This document shows positions 8,043 through 17,215 of a DNA stretch of 64,000 bases, one piece after another. The stretch lies in NCBI RefSeq assembly GCF_029689925.1, contig NZ_CP121445.1, positions 6,506,501 through 6,570,500 of the forward strand. Reading direction: 5' to 3'. Positions within the stretch are counted from its first letter, which is position 1. The number at the start of each line of letters is the position of its first letter. Under the pieces are notes generated by a model that worked only from the letters and a program-made list of their open reading frames with translations, ran no database searches and had not been told where the DNA came from. Position numbers and translations under genes: made by a program. The stretch is from Anaerocolumna sp. AGMB13025 (lineage in GTDB: Bacteria > Bacillota > Clostridia > Lachnospirales > Lachnospiraceae).

Positions 8043-8475
8043 AACCTCAAATCAGGGTGTGAAATGTCTTTTTATTTCACACTAGCTTCGATCTGTGCAT
8101 TACAGCGCACGTATCACGCAGGTTATTCCCTTCACTTCCATAAAGCAAAGAAAAATACCTATAGTATTATATTAAAAATCTTATTACCTGTTCTTCTTGT
8201 ATCCTATGGATACAGAACTAGCTGAATATTTAAAGAATACGTAGCAATAGGAAGGGGATATTAATAAATCAACGCGTGCTTACCGGTTTATGTGCCCCCT
8301 CACCAATTAGGTTAACTCTATGATGCAAATGGTACGAAACAGAAGGATTCTAAGATGTGGATTCAGGACTCAAAAAGCTGAATACAAAGTAATATAAGGT
8401 AAGATAAGGCAATGAAGTACTTAACCAATAAACCGGTTGACGGTATAGCGCATTGGTTATCATAAAAAAAACTTC
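8043..8475. other. Intergenic stretch with no gene seen
   Basis: Apart from a small hairpin (TGTGAAAT...ATTTCACA, about 8058-8081) I see no supportable feature in this stretch. Confidence 0.5.
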
Positions 8476-8512
8476 AGGCTGGGCATACACCCAACCTCAG
8501 ACTATAGACAAA
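8476..8512 (-). repeat. Left terminator-like inverted repeat flanking the acetyltransferase
   Basis: AGGCTGGGCATACACCCAACCT forms a hairpin with an A-run on its left (T-run on the minus strand). The 37-base segment is repeated, inverted, at 9158-9195 on the other side of the acetyltransferase gene. Confidence 0.75.
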
Positions 8513-8623
8513 GTCATTTGTTTCTTAAAACGCTGAGTATTGTGATTATAAATATACATCCATTTATTTTTATTCCCCTCTCTGCTATAATTAATTAAAT
8601 TTGAATTTGTGATGGAGGGAATT

Positions 8624-9052
8624 ATGGTACGTTTGGCAACGGTGAATGACGCAGAGCAATTAGACATCTTAAATAGTGAGTTTAATGGTAAAGGTGAGAC
8701 AACTTTTGAGAATATAAAAGATTCTCTTTTAAACAATCAGCAGGAAGTTGTCATTGTAGCGGATGATAATGGCTTACTTGGGGGATTTGTTTGTATTCAG
8801 TTGAAAAAATCATTTTGTTATGATGAATATATGCCTGAAATCACAGAGGTATATGTTAAGATGGAATACAGAAAAAGAGGTATTGCAAGTGCAATGATAA
8901 CCTTTGCGGAAGACTACTGTAGCAAGAAGTATCCAATACATAAATATGAGCTACTAACTGGAAAAAATAATTTCATTGCTCAATCAGTATATGACAAACT
9001 TGGATATAAAAATGATGGGGAAATACATCTATCAAAGCGGACGAAAAAATAA
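8624..9052 (+). CDS. GNAT family N-acetyltransferase
   Basis: This 142-residue protein is a GNAT-fold acyltransferase: VRLATVNDAEQL at the N-terminus, beta strands VVIVADDNGLLGGFVCI, EITEVYVKMEYRKRGIASAMI (motif A with the R/K-x-x-G-x-A acetyl-CoA loop), and the C-terminal NNFIAQSVYDKLGYK motif. The substrate is unknown. I chose the ATG at 8624 because GGAGGG stands five bases ahead; an upstream GTG/ATG pair overlaps that site. The gene is alone and inverted relative to its neighbours, and is bounded by a pair of inverted repeats, so it may have been acquired as a cassette. Confidence 0.85.
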   Translation: MVRLATVNDAEQLDILNSEFNGKGETTFENIKDSLLNNQQEVVIVADDNGLLGGFVCIQLKKSFCYDEYMPEITEVYVKMEYRKRGIASAMITFAEDYCSKKYPIHKYELLTGKNNFIAQSVYDKLGYKNDGEIHLSKRTKK

Positions 9053-9157
9053 ACAAATTCCAATATAAGAACAATCTAGCACAATACTAGATAGCATAAT
9101 TATGTGGTAACTGTATATTCAAACAATAATTAAATAAAGAAACTATAGAAAACGCAG

Positions 9158-9195
9158 TTTGTCTACAGTCTGGAGGCTGGGTATATACCCAGCCT
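9158..9195 (+). terminator. Terminator-like hairpin, right inverted repeat of the acetyltransferase unit
   Basis: AGGCTGGGTATATACCCAGCCT (9174-9195) is a near-perfect palindrome 120 bases beyond the acetyltransferase stop. With the preceding TTTGTCTACAGTCTGG it is the inverted copy of 8476-8512. Confidence 0.75.
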
Positions 9196-9304
9196 GTTTC
9201 TAGAAAAGAACTTACATAATATTATAAATATAGTAGACTTTCATTAGGAGTTTTACTAACCGTCTTGCAGACAGAAACTTCCTTCTAATCGATTAGCCCA
9301 AGTA

Positions 9305-11496
9305 TCAATCAGAGACTACACTGATTAGATGCATCAGCCTGCCTTGATAATCCCCCCACATATTCGGAATGTTGAGTCCGGCATACATAAGGGCTCCGCC
9401 GCTTACTATTTCCCCGGTTTCTTCCACCTGGTACATAACTTCTTCCCTTAAACCTTTTAAATAAACCCTTCTCATATGAAGCCCGGTCTTGCGGATACCT
9501 GAATAAAGGTAACCAATGCTTCCTTTTTATCTTTGGAAACCACACTGTAGCAGTCGTATTCATTATTTTCCTGATAAGAGGCAATACGGAAGTAGTCTCC
9601 CTCCCGAACCAGATCATTATATTTATGATACATGGCAACCTGTTCCGGTATCAGGTTCCGGTCGGCTTCCGGTATTTTAGTAACGTCTAATTCATAGCCA
9701 AAGGTACCGGCCAGAGCTACATAACCCCTGGTGGATAATGGCGTAATCCTTCCATTGGAATGGCTTGGGCAGTCTGCTATATGGGCACCCATAGAGGACA
9801 GGGGATAAATAAGGGCGGTTCCCTCCTGTATCTTTAAGCGGTCTATGGCATCCGTGTTATCAGAAGTCCAAATCTGAGGACTGTAATAAAGCATACCGGG
9901 ATCGAACCTACCTCCGCCGCTGGAACAGTTTTCGAGGAGAATATGAGGGAAATCTCTGGTGAGCTTATCCTGCAATTCATACATTCCAAGGACATAACGG
10001 TGATAGAGTTCCCCTTGGGTATCCCCGCTAAGGCTAACACTGCCAAGGTCTGTCAGAGCACGGTTCATATCCCATTTTACATATTCTATGTTGGACTCGG
10101 ACAGAACTTTATGAATACTCTCATAAATTCCCTCCCTTACTTCTTTTCTGGATATGTCTAATACCAACTGATTTCTGGCTAAAGCACCACTTCGTCCGGG
10201 TATCTGTATCGCCCAGTCCGGATGGGCCCTGAACAGTTCTGAATCTGGTGACACCATCTCCGGTTCAACCCAGAGACCAAATTTCAGACCAATTTTATTA
10301 ACTTCCTGAACAAGATAGGATAACCCGCCTTTTAATTTATTCTCATTTACAAACCAGTCTCCGAGTGAGGTGTTATCATCCTTCCTGTCACCAAACCAGC
10401 CATCATCCATTACCAGCATTTCAATACCAAGCTTTTTAGCTTCTCTGGCAATGTCTAATAGTTTATCCGTATCAAAATCAAAATAGGTGGCTTCCCAGTT
10501 GTTGATTAAAATCGGTCTTTTCTTATCTTTGTATCCGCCTCTGATCAGGTGGCTTCTATATAAATCATGGAAGGTTCTGGTCATCGCCCCGATTCCCTCT
10601 GAGGAATACACTAATACGGCTTCCGGAGCAGTAAAGGCAGCCCCTTTATCAAGCTTCCAGCAAAAATCCACCGGATTGATTCCTAAGGTTACCCGCAACA
10701 TGTCCAGGTGGGTAATCTCTGCCTGAGCCATAAAGTTTCCGGAGTAAACCAGGTTAAAGCCATAGACTTCTCCCTGTTCTTCCTTGGCGTTGTGGTCTAA
10801 TACCGCTATAAACGGCTGTTCCTGATGGGAAGATACCCCTCTTAGAGAATTAATCAGGTTCTTGCCGTCGGTAATTTTCCTTCTATTAATCATGCGTTCC
10901 TTGGCCCATTGTCCATACAAGGTTATCATGTCATACTCTTTGTTATCCATATCCACGCATGTGGTTAATACTTTGGTGAGGTAAATCGGTTCTTCGGAAG
11001 CATTAATAATCTTTACACTTCTAGTGATAGCATCCAGTTTTTCAAAAACGGTATATGTCAGTATAATGCGAAGCTTTAAGACTTTATCCTCACAAACCAG
11101 TTCCAGGGAAGTACATTCCTCCTCATTTCCAAAAGTAGCGGGAAGTCCTTCTAGTACCTTTTTCCCCTTATATATAACATGGGAAACGTAGGATAAACTA
11201 CAGGCTGAATGACCGTCTGCTGTCTTAACAGAAAGACAGGATTCCCTGAAATCTCCAATCCCATGGGTTGAATATTCCATAGGCAGGGAATCTAAAAAGT
11301 TTACCCTGTCCCTATTACTCTTAGAAGGTAGCACGGAAGGATTACGCATTAAATAGCTAAGGTCTTCATCCTTTATCCTCCTGCCGTAATACATATGTCC
11401 TACAAAATTTTCTTCATCCACAATACCAAACATATAGGTAGATTTTGGTGTGTCCAATTTAAAGATTCGATTCGTTTCATTATACTTAATTCCCAT
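9305..11496 (-). pseudogene. Alpha-galactosidase (GH36), frameshifted near the C-terminus
   Basis: The main frame (11496-9472, 674 residues) is a GH36 alpha-galactosidase, removing terminal alpha-galactose from raffinose- or galactomannan-type oligosaccharides in the cytoplasm. The nucleophile is in KWDMNR (Asp476) and the acid/base in SDNTDAIDR (Asp546); MDDGWFGDR near 364-372 is also typical. The frame stops right after SARPGF. Reading on in another frame from an ATG at about 9474 gives about 55 residues with the expected C-terminal strand pattern (RRVYLKGLREEVMY, GLNIPNMWGDYQGRLMHL), ending at 9305. One missing base near 9476 therefore truncates the normal ~729-residue protein. The catalytic domain is whole, so partial function is possible. 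It sits between the two amidase genes. Confidence 0.88.
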
Positions 11497-11999
11497 AAAA
11501 GTTCCTCTGCCTTTCTCTCAAGTATATAGTTTTAGTCAAACTACTATTTAGAATTGCCGGGTGACCCCCTCTTAATCTAACAGGCATATTATAACCCTTC
11601 CTGGGACGGTTTATCAAATATTTCCTTTGGGAATTGGTAAATAATGCATTCTATGGTTTTACTTTATGAACTATATGACCGTTTTCAGAAAATAAGTATA
11701 AATATGGTTATGCCTTACATTAACCATTTTCCTAATTTGGGGCTCATGTTAAATAAGTATGTTGTAACATGCTATATTGCTATAAAAAAATAAACTTAAA
11801 CCCAAAAAGAGTTATTTTATAGTTAATAGTAACACGAGAATTATTTTATCAAACTGTCATTATGACATAGGAAGATGATGAAGTAATATAATCTATTGTA
11901 TGACATTTTCCCACAAACAGGAATGTACAAGAAATGCATTAATTGTAATGTTGAAGGAAAAATACCTCAAAAATGTTTAAACGGATTAATTGGAATTGA
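11497..11999. other. Intergenic stretch with a 20-base word shared with 30652-30671
   Basis: AT-rich, no credible gene. TAGTTAATAGTAACACGAGA at 11820-11839 recurs exactly at 30652-30671. The galactosidase start has AGAGGAACTTTT upstream. Confidence 0.6.
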
Positions 12000-12061
12000 A
12001 AAAAGCTCCTCCTTATAGCAAACAGTTTATATTAAATAAACTGTCTACTACAAAGGGAGCA
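12000..12061 (-). terminator. Terminator at the end of the tail cluster
   Basis: A long stem-loop (GCTCC...GGGAGC outside, AAACAGTTTAT/ATAAACTGT inside) is followed on the minus strand by six T (12005-12000). It is 145 bases beyond the amidase stop and is the natural end of the tail transcript. Confidence 0.8.
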
Positions 12062-12121
12062 TATCACTGAAACGGGGCTTTTCCCATTACTGCCTAATTA
12101 TAAATAGTACCTACAGAATTT

Positions 12122-12182
12122 ATAGATAACGAAACAATTCTAGATAACTAAGCAATATCTAGTTAACTAAGCAATATTTAAT
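12122..12182. repeat. 20-bp imperfect tandem repeat x 3
   Basis: Units close to CTAGATAACTAAGCAATAT stand in tandem between the amidase stop and the terminator. Confidence 0.65.
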
Positions 12183-12206
12183 TCATAATCCATTTTATCT
12201 GTAAAG

Positions 12207-13067
12207 TTATAATCTAGCCAGTTCCTTAATAGTCCCAGGACCAACCTTCCAGCCGTCTTCTTTGCCATCCTGTTTCCAGCCTTTGAATTCCCAGTATATA
12301 AGGACTGCAATCCGGGTTCTGGTTCCAAATACTCCGTCAGCTATAAGGGGGATATACGTTACACCGGGTAAAGCCGTATTCAATTTCTGCTGTAACCATG
12401 TAATTGCTTCTTTGGGAGAAGTTTTTGTAATGCTTTTGGTTGGTGTCAGAATTTCTTCTACATATTTAACTCCAAAATAGTTACAGATTCCCTTACAGGT
12501 AGCTTCTCCATCGGCTTTCTGAAATTCTGGATCAAGCATTGTCTTAGCTTCTGCTAAGTTGTCCATAAATCCGGATTCCGTCAGTATGGCAGGCATATTC
12601 GTGTTATGTAGTACCGCTATATTAATGCCTGACTGTACAATATCTGCCTTAACACCCCTGTCTTCCCTTTTATGAGCCTGTACCAGTTCTGCCTGCACCA
12701 AACGGGCAAGGTTTTTACTGTCTTCTCCGGCATATTGGGATATGATTGTTTCTATTCCATGGGCATTTCCCCAGTTACCGGTTGAAGCGTTGTAATGCTT
12801 GGATATAAAAATATCCGCTTTTGCAGCATTGGCGGCTTTCCAACGGTCTGTTAAGGGTAGATCGGACGTCCCAGGACTTACATTAAGCGTCTGAAAACCG
12901 CACCGTTTCAGTGCCGCAATCAGGTATTCGGCGGCTGGTTTATTAAATTCTTTTTCATGAATCACCTCGCCTTTCTTTTTACCGAACCATTCTTCCGGTA
13001 TGGCAGGAGTCCGCTTCCCTGCCGTTTCCATTCCATGTCCGCTGTCAACTGCAACTAAATAAGCCAT
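12207..13067 (-). CDS. N-acetylmuramoyl-L-alanine amidase (endolysin) of the tail cluster
   Basis: This 286-residue Amidase_3 enzyme shows SGHG (His11), a zinc-ligand Glu in VIHEKEFN, KHYNAS (His near 92) and the catalytic LTESGFMDN segment. The C-terminal quarter (WLQQKLN, ADGVFGTRTRIAVLIYWE) matches the binding domain of the amidase at 6914-7801. It is the lysis enzyme of the tail cluster, encoded behind the holin and the XhlA-like gene as in PBSX. There is no signal peptide, so export depends on the holin. The start follows GGAGGGGTAAT. Confidence 0.9.
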   Translation of the reverse strand: MAYLVAVDSGHGMETAGKRTPAIPEEWFGKKKGEVIHEKEFNKPAAEYLIAALKRCGFQTLNVSPGTSDLPLTDRWKAANAAKADIFISKHYNASTGNWGNAHGIETIISQYAGEDSKNLARLVQAELVQAHKREDRGVKADIVQSGINIAVLHNTNMPAILTESGFMDNLAEAKTMLDPEFQKADGEATCKGICNYFGVKYVEEILTPTKSITKTSPKEAITWLQQKLNTALPGVTYIPLIADGVFGTRTRIAVLIYWEFKGWKQDGKEDGWKVGPGTIKELARL

Positions 13068-13427
13068 ATTACCCCTCCATTCTGCCGCCCTTAAGGCGGC
13101 TTAAATCTCTGGGAAGAAGTTATATTTTTCTATTACTCACGTGACTGCTGCCTTAGCAGTCGTTTGCAGTAACTAAGTATCTGCCCCTCATTCTTCCCTT
13201 TTTAGATAATTGTGAAACCTTAGATAAGCATTCTTTTATACCTTACAATTTATACAATTCCAGAGCTGAATCATGCTCAGATGACCTTACCCATACAGTC
13301 TCGAACGACCTTATCCATACGGTCTCGGATGACCTTATCCATTCAGCAACTGTAGCTATGAAATTTATATGAATTGTATAGATTTGTATAGAATTGTATG
13401 GATTTATAACGCTTTATGGTTTCGCAG
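13068..13427. other. Intergenic stretch between endolysin and holin with hairpins and a 24-bp tandem repeat
   Basis: No gene is seen. GCCGCC-CTTAA-GGCGGC (13085-13101) and GACTGCT-GCCTT-AGCAGTC (13143-13161) are perfect short hairpins. Three imperfect 24-bp units close to GACCTTATCCATACGGTCTC lie at about 13278-13350, and a further TTGTATAGA stutter at about 13370-13400. Confidence 0.65.
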
Positions 13428-13697
13428 TTACTGGTTTCCTTCTTTGTTAATTAAGTTTCTCATTGCTTCGTATAATCCGGTACTGGCCAGTCCGCTAATC
13501 ATTCCGCCAAGTATTACGGCGGCAGTGATATGAGACAGGTTCATTGCGGCATTTACGCAGGTTCCAATTATCAGCATGATAACGGGTATGTATTTATTAT
13601 TGATGAAATCAAGGCTTGTTTTAATGACATAACCGATACACAGGCAAATGCCTAATACTACCAGATTAATGTAGTCCTTTAAAAATGTAAGTTCCAT
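13428..13697 (-). CDS. Phage-type holin
   Basis: This 89-residue protein has three hydrophobic segments (about residues 10-27, 34-54 and 57-75) and a charged C-terminus (RNLINKEGNQ). It fits the BhlB/phage_holin_5-like group. It should form membrane pores that let the endolysin reach the wall. It lies between the XhlA-like gene and the endolysin, the same order as in PBSX. AGGAGG precedes the ATG. Confidence 0.82.
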   Translation of the reverse strand: MELTFLKDYINLVVLGICLCIGYVIKTSLDFINNKYIPVIMLIIGTCVNAAMNLSHITAAVILGGMISGLASTGLYEAMRNLINKEGNQ

Positions 13698-13730
13698 ATA
13701 TTTCCTCCTTTATTATATCACAAATCCGCC

Positions 13731-14036
13731 TCATTCGTTCTTTTTATATAATTCAATATTATCCAGCCTTTTATGGGCCTGTTTTGTTAATTCCTCCAGT
13801 CGTATAATCCTTTCCCTGTCCTCTTTGCTATCGTTTTTCACATTGGTTAGTTCGGATTTTATTTCTGAAATCCCATTTCCTATATTCTCAAGCTTGACAA
13901 TCACCGTTGTAAGCTCAGCAGTGTCCTGTTTTGTATCAGTCTTCTGATTTCTCTTTAGATTTGTTATCCCTGTATATATGCCAAAGGCAAGGGAAACACC
14001 GGAAATGAGCATAGCAACTTCGATGGTCATAGGCAA
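13731..14036 (-). CDS. XhlA-like membrane-associated lysis accessory protein
   Basis: This 101-residue protein has one N-terminal membrane segment (about residues 4-24) followed by a long charged coiled coil (LTTVIVKLENIGNGISEIKSE...RIIRLEEL). Size, layout and position match the XhlA/haemolysin-like proteins that act with the holin in PBSX-type lysis modules. The start may be TTG at 14036 (four bases after AGGAG) or ATG at 14030 (ten bases after it). Confidence 0.7.
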   Translation of the reverse strand: MPMTIEVAMLISGVSLAFGIYTGITNLKRNQKTDTKQDTAELTTVIVKLENIGNGISEIKSELTNVKNDSKEDRERIIRLEELTKQAHKRLDNIELYKKNE

Positions 14037-14059
14037 TTGTCTCCTTTTTTAGTGATGAA

Positions 14060-14087
14060 ACCCTTATATGTTATGTCATATAAGGGT
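14060..14087 (-). other. Intra-operon hairpin without T-run
   Basis: ACCCTTATATG and CATATAAGGGT form a perfect 11-bp stem with a 6-base loop between the broken small gene and the XhlA-like gene. No T-run follows, so it may slow or protect the transcript rather than end it. Confidence 0.6.
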
Positions 14088-14109
14088 CTCTGCTTAATAA
14101 TATAGTCAC

Positions 14110-14447
14110 TTACTTTGTGAAAACCTCACCGGTTATCTCCTGATATTGTTCTGGTGTAATGACTAAGTAGGTCTCTGCCATTGCTTCCATTAACATTAAT
14201 TTCGCTTTCTTTTCATTAGCAAGCTGTTTCGTAAGGTCTGCGACTATCTCTTCTAAGTTATCTATACTGTTTTAAGAATGTCTGCGAATACAGGACTATG
14301 CGGTTTTTTCGATGTATCTATGCTTACAAGCCGTTTATCCTCTGGTACGGTTAATTTTATGAATTGTAGTCCTACAGGTCCTGCAAGAACGCCGCTTGTC
14401 TAATAATAAATTTTTCTGGTGTTATCATGATTAACTAAATATTCCAT
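14110..14447 (-). pseudogene. Broken small gene downstream of the tail fibre
   Basis: The frame starts with ATG at 14447-14445 behind AGGAGG that overlaps the fibre stop codon, reads MEYLVNHDNTRKIYY, hits TAG, continues as TSGVLAGPVGLQFIKLTVPE to ILKTV, and then needs a one-base shift in a run of A to continue as SIDNLEEIVADLTKQLANEK...VITPEQYQEITGEVFTK. Repaired, it would be about 112 residues. The C-terminal EQYQEITGE resembles the end of XkdX-type proteins, small accessory proteins encoded next to fibres. Two lesions make translation of a full product unlikely unless recoding occurs. Confidence 0.72.
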
Positions 14448-14455
14448 ATATCCTC

Positions 14456-15655
14456 CTATTCATAGGCATGCCAATAACATATGGTTCCAGCATCGCCGAG
14501 CAGTATTGGAGCACAAAAACCGGTTGAATTAACATATGCCGCTCCCTTAAGCGCGCTAAAATTTTCGCCTCCTGACGGACCTGACGATTTATTATAGATT
14601 GCTGTTTTAAAAGATGGCTCTCTTGTTTCATTTCCTGTAATTGTTGTATATTGAGTCACATATTCATAGACTCCATTCCATTGAAAACAAATAATATGAA
14701 TAAATGTAGGTGTAAATGTAAGTCCAGATACAGTTACAAAAGGATAATTATTTACTATACTGCCTGATTGATAATAAAACGTTGCTCTTGCTGTAGTTAT
14801 CTCAACACTTCCATTTGCAAATTTTTTACCCATTGACGCAGCTCCCGCGACTCCCATTATGGAGGCTCCAGGTACTATACATGCAGGTACTAAATACGGC
14901 TCATAATGTCTTATGTAATTGATTCCATTTACATACTTCCCGTTAAGTCCCAAATGCATATAAGCATAGTTTGCACCATCGCCGGTGTAAGCCCCCGCGC
15001 TAACTGAACCGGTTCCCATTTGGTCATTGTAGTCTGGATTGACAACGGGTATATTTCCATTGATTTTGCTTCCATTTACATACCCAGAATACCCAGTAAG
15101 CATTTGCCCCGCTGTTACATTAGCATCTGCTGTATCTACCACACTATTTTTACCTGATTTCCCAAAGATACTAACACCAGATTTTATATTACCTGATACT
15201 AAATTAGGATCGCCGGCAACACCCCCGCTGCCATTATGATAACCTTTCGGGATTACTTGATTAGCTGTCCCTGGTGTAATGTTTACCACCCCATGGTTAG
15301 TCATATTACCAGTCACCTTGACTCCCTTTACATAAGCCGTCATTCCAGTCAATATCTGCTCTGCCGTTGCTGTGGCATCCTCGGTATCAACCCCTGTCTT
15401 TATTTGCCCTATAGCCGATGCAAGCTGAGTAAAAGTTGCATCGGTTGGTAGACTTACATCCGGATCCACGCCAGTAATAGCATTCTTAATTAAAGCCTTA
15501 CCATTACTGGCTGACTGAAAAGCCTGATCTGCCTTATCTTTTGCTTCTTTTAACCCAGAGTCTATAATATCAAAATTCCCATTCAGCCCCTCAATACTGA
15601 CATAATCATTCCCCTTCTGTTTCTCCAAATTATAATTCTGTGTATATTCTGCCAT
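14456..15655 (-). CDS. Tail fibre / receptor-binding protein
   Basis: This 399-residue protein sits directly after the YmfQ-like baseplate gene, the usual place of the fibre. The N-terminus (about 1-60) has a helical, baseplate-attaching look. Residues about 90-210 carry repeated motifs of the form 'AxQILTGxxxYVxGxKxxGN' (two clear copies, near 97-117 and 182-201) that occur in phage fibre shafts. The C-terminal half is glycine-, tyrosine- and asparagine-rich and would be the receptor-binding tip. It has no chaperone domain. It would decide which strains are hit. AGAGGTGAGAG precedes the ATG. Confidence 0.78.
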   Translation of the reverse strand: MAEYTQNYNLEKQKGNDYVSIEGLNGNFDIIDSGLKEAKDKADQAFQSASNGKALIKNAITGVDPDVSLPTDATFTQLASAIGQIKTGVDTEDATATAEQILTGMTAYVKGVKVTGNMTNHGVVNITPGTANQVIPKGYHNGSGGVAGDPNLVSGNIKSGVSIFGKSGKNSVVDTADANVTAGQMLTGYSGYVNGSKINGNIPVVNPDYNDQMGTGSVSAGAYTGDGANYAYMHLGLNGKYVNGINYIRHYEPYLVPACIVPGASIMGVAGAASMGKKFANGSVEITTARATFYYQSGSIVNNYPFVTVSGLTFTPTFIHIICFQWNGVYEYVTQYTTITGNETREPSFKTAIYNKSSGPSGGENFSALKGAAYVNSTGFCAPILLGDAGTICYWHAYE

Positions 15656-15659
15656 TCTC

Positions 15660-16193
15660 TCACCTCTCTCTTAACTGATCCCAGGTAAAGCTTCCTGCTT
15701 CTGCCCAGGTCATGTGCAAAATATCATTCCAGGTGTTATAGGTATACTCAAAGATAAAGCTCAAATGAGCCGGTTTAATTTCCTCAATGGTTAAAGTCAA
15801 ATCCGCCATATTAGCCGGAATCCCTTTGGTTCCTACGAACTTCACCACAAAGCTGCTATTCTCATTATCCTCAATCACCACTACCTCGCCGTTGGAGTAG
15901 GACCTGGCTGCCTCTGCAATCATTTGTTTCGTTACAGTTCCGGTTCCCCTTACCTTGGCGCTGATTCGCTCCCGCCGGAATTCATCGCTTTTTGTTACAT
16001 CTACCGTCAGTCCGTAGACTTTTTCATATCTGCTTAACAAAAAGGTGGCAGTATCAATAAAGCACTGGTCTACGGTTTCTTCCAGGTTGCCAGCTAGTTT
16101 ATTTATCTCACCATTTAGCAGTCCTTGGAGGTTTTCCATGGTCTGATTGCCGGTATAGTACTCCGGTAGGTATTCCATTAAGTTCAGATTCAT
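15660..16193 (-). CDS. YmfQ-like (DUF2313) baseplate/tail protein
   Basis: This 177-residue protein has the YmfQ/DUF2313 pattern: LMEYLPEYY at the N-terminus, an RRERISAKVRGTGTVTKQMI segment near 75-95, and the ending WNDILHMTWAEAGSFTWDQL. It is the Mu gp48-like wedge component that links baseplate and fibre. Its ATG overlaps the stop of the upstream baseplate J gene (ATGA-type overlap), so the two are translationally coupled. Confidence 0.85.
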   Translation of the reverse strand: MNLNLMEYLPEYYTGNQTMENLQGLLNGEINKLAGNLEETVDQCFIDTATFLLSRYEKVYGLTVDVTKSDEFRRERISAKVRGTGTVTKQMIAEAARSYSNGEVVVIEDNENSSFVVKFVGTKGIPANMADLTLTIEEIKPAHLSFIFEYTYNTWNDILHMTWAEAGSFTWDQLRER

Positions 16194-17215
16194 TCTGTAA
16201 CCACCTCCGTCAGAGTAATTATTCCGGCAATTGGCATTTCCGTATCTTCTATCGCTACATTGGTTACTCCGCCATTTACAAGCAAATCCGAATAATCCGC
16301 TATCCCTTCCGTTGCCAGCAAAAGACTGCCAATTCTAGCATAACTGACCATATAGGCTTCAAATATGGTTCCTTTTAAATATCCGGTAAAGGCTTGTGTA
16401 AAGCTGCTTACAACCTCCTGTAAATGCCTGGTTCCATCCAGTTTTATATTGGCTGTTACCGATATATCCCGGCTGGCAGGACTGGTTACCGTAACTGTGG
16501 CTCCAATGGGTCTCACGGCTTCGATATGATTGTAAACCGGCTGTTCCAAACCGGTATCAATGGCCATATTGCTGTCCACAATAATAACTTTTACGGTTCC
16601 ATTCCCATTCCAAAGAGGATATACTTTGGCATCCCCTACACCTGGAACTTCTAACGCCCATTTTTTATAATTATCCGCATTGCCGCTGGTACTTGGGGAC
16701 TGAATCTGGTTATAGAACCTGATACGGAGATTATCATCCGTTTCCTCCTCTTCCCCGGCGGTTATAATTTCTGCCAGGGTTGCCTTGATATCTGGAATAT
16801 TATCAAGGGTCAGAAGGTTACCGGTATATAGGTTTCCGGTTTCTCCGTATTGTTCACACTGGGCTTTGTAACTGTTTTCCGTTAAGCTGCCGGTAATAAG
16901 ATACGTGGTTTCCCCAAGACCCCATCTGGAGCCAATTGGAATAGCACCAGTAGCCGTTACCTTTCTAACCGCCATAGTGGCAGGCTTTCTGGTAATACCG
17001 TAATCTGCTACCACCCTGTCCAGATAAATTCCCACTGCCGTATCCCCGGAAACCAGGTCTATAAAGTTATTTAAGTTAAAATAATTCTGTGCCAGCTGAT
17101 AAGCACAAGGGGCAAGGGCATCGTAGATCACACTTCCTTCCCGCTTGTCCACATCACTGGTGACACGGCTTAACATATCTTCTAATATGGCTTCATATGT
17201 CATTACTTCAAACAC
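16190..17215 (-). CDS. xkdT: Baseplate J-like protein (XkdT)
   Basis: This 341-residue protein belongs to the baseplate J family (Mu gp47, P2 gpJ, PBSX XkdT). The N-terminal DVDKREGSVIYDALAPCAYQLAQ and GIYLDRVVADYGI segments, the central GNADNYKKWALEVPGVGDAKVYP motif, and the C-terminal GGVTNVAIEDTEMPIAGIITL strand are typical. It forms the baseplate wedge of a contractile tail. Adjacent genes touch or overlap on both sides. Confidence 0.9.
   Translation of the reverse strand: MFEVMTYEAILEDMLSRVTSDVDKREGSVIYDALAPCAYQLAQNYFNLNNFIDLVSGDTAVGIYLDRVVADYGITRKPATMAVRKVTATGAIPIGSRWGLGETTYLITGSLTENSYKAQCEQYGETGNLYTGNLLTLDNIPDIKATLAEIITAGEEEETDDNLRIRFYNQIQSPSTSGNADNYKKWALEVPGVGDAKVYPLWNGNGTVKVIIVDSNMAIDTGLEQPVYNHIEAVRPIGATVTVTSPASRDISVTANIKLDGTRHLQEVVSSFTQAFTGYLKGTIFEAYMVSYARIGSLLLATEGIADYSDLLVNGGVTNVAIEDTEMPIAGIITLTEVVTE

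Noticed and set aside
7926..8225. 99-codon plus-strand frame
   Set aside because: It crosses the interspersed repeat copy and hairpins, and shows no protein-like pattern or ribosome binding site.
9309..9638. 109-codon minus-strand frame overlapping the galactosidase end as a separate gene
   Set aside because: Its frame differs from the one that carries the galactosidase C-terminus, and its basic product has no family look.
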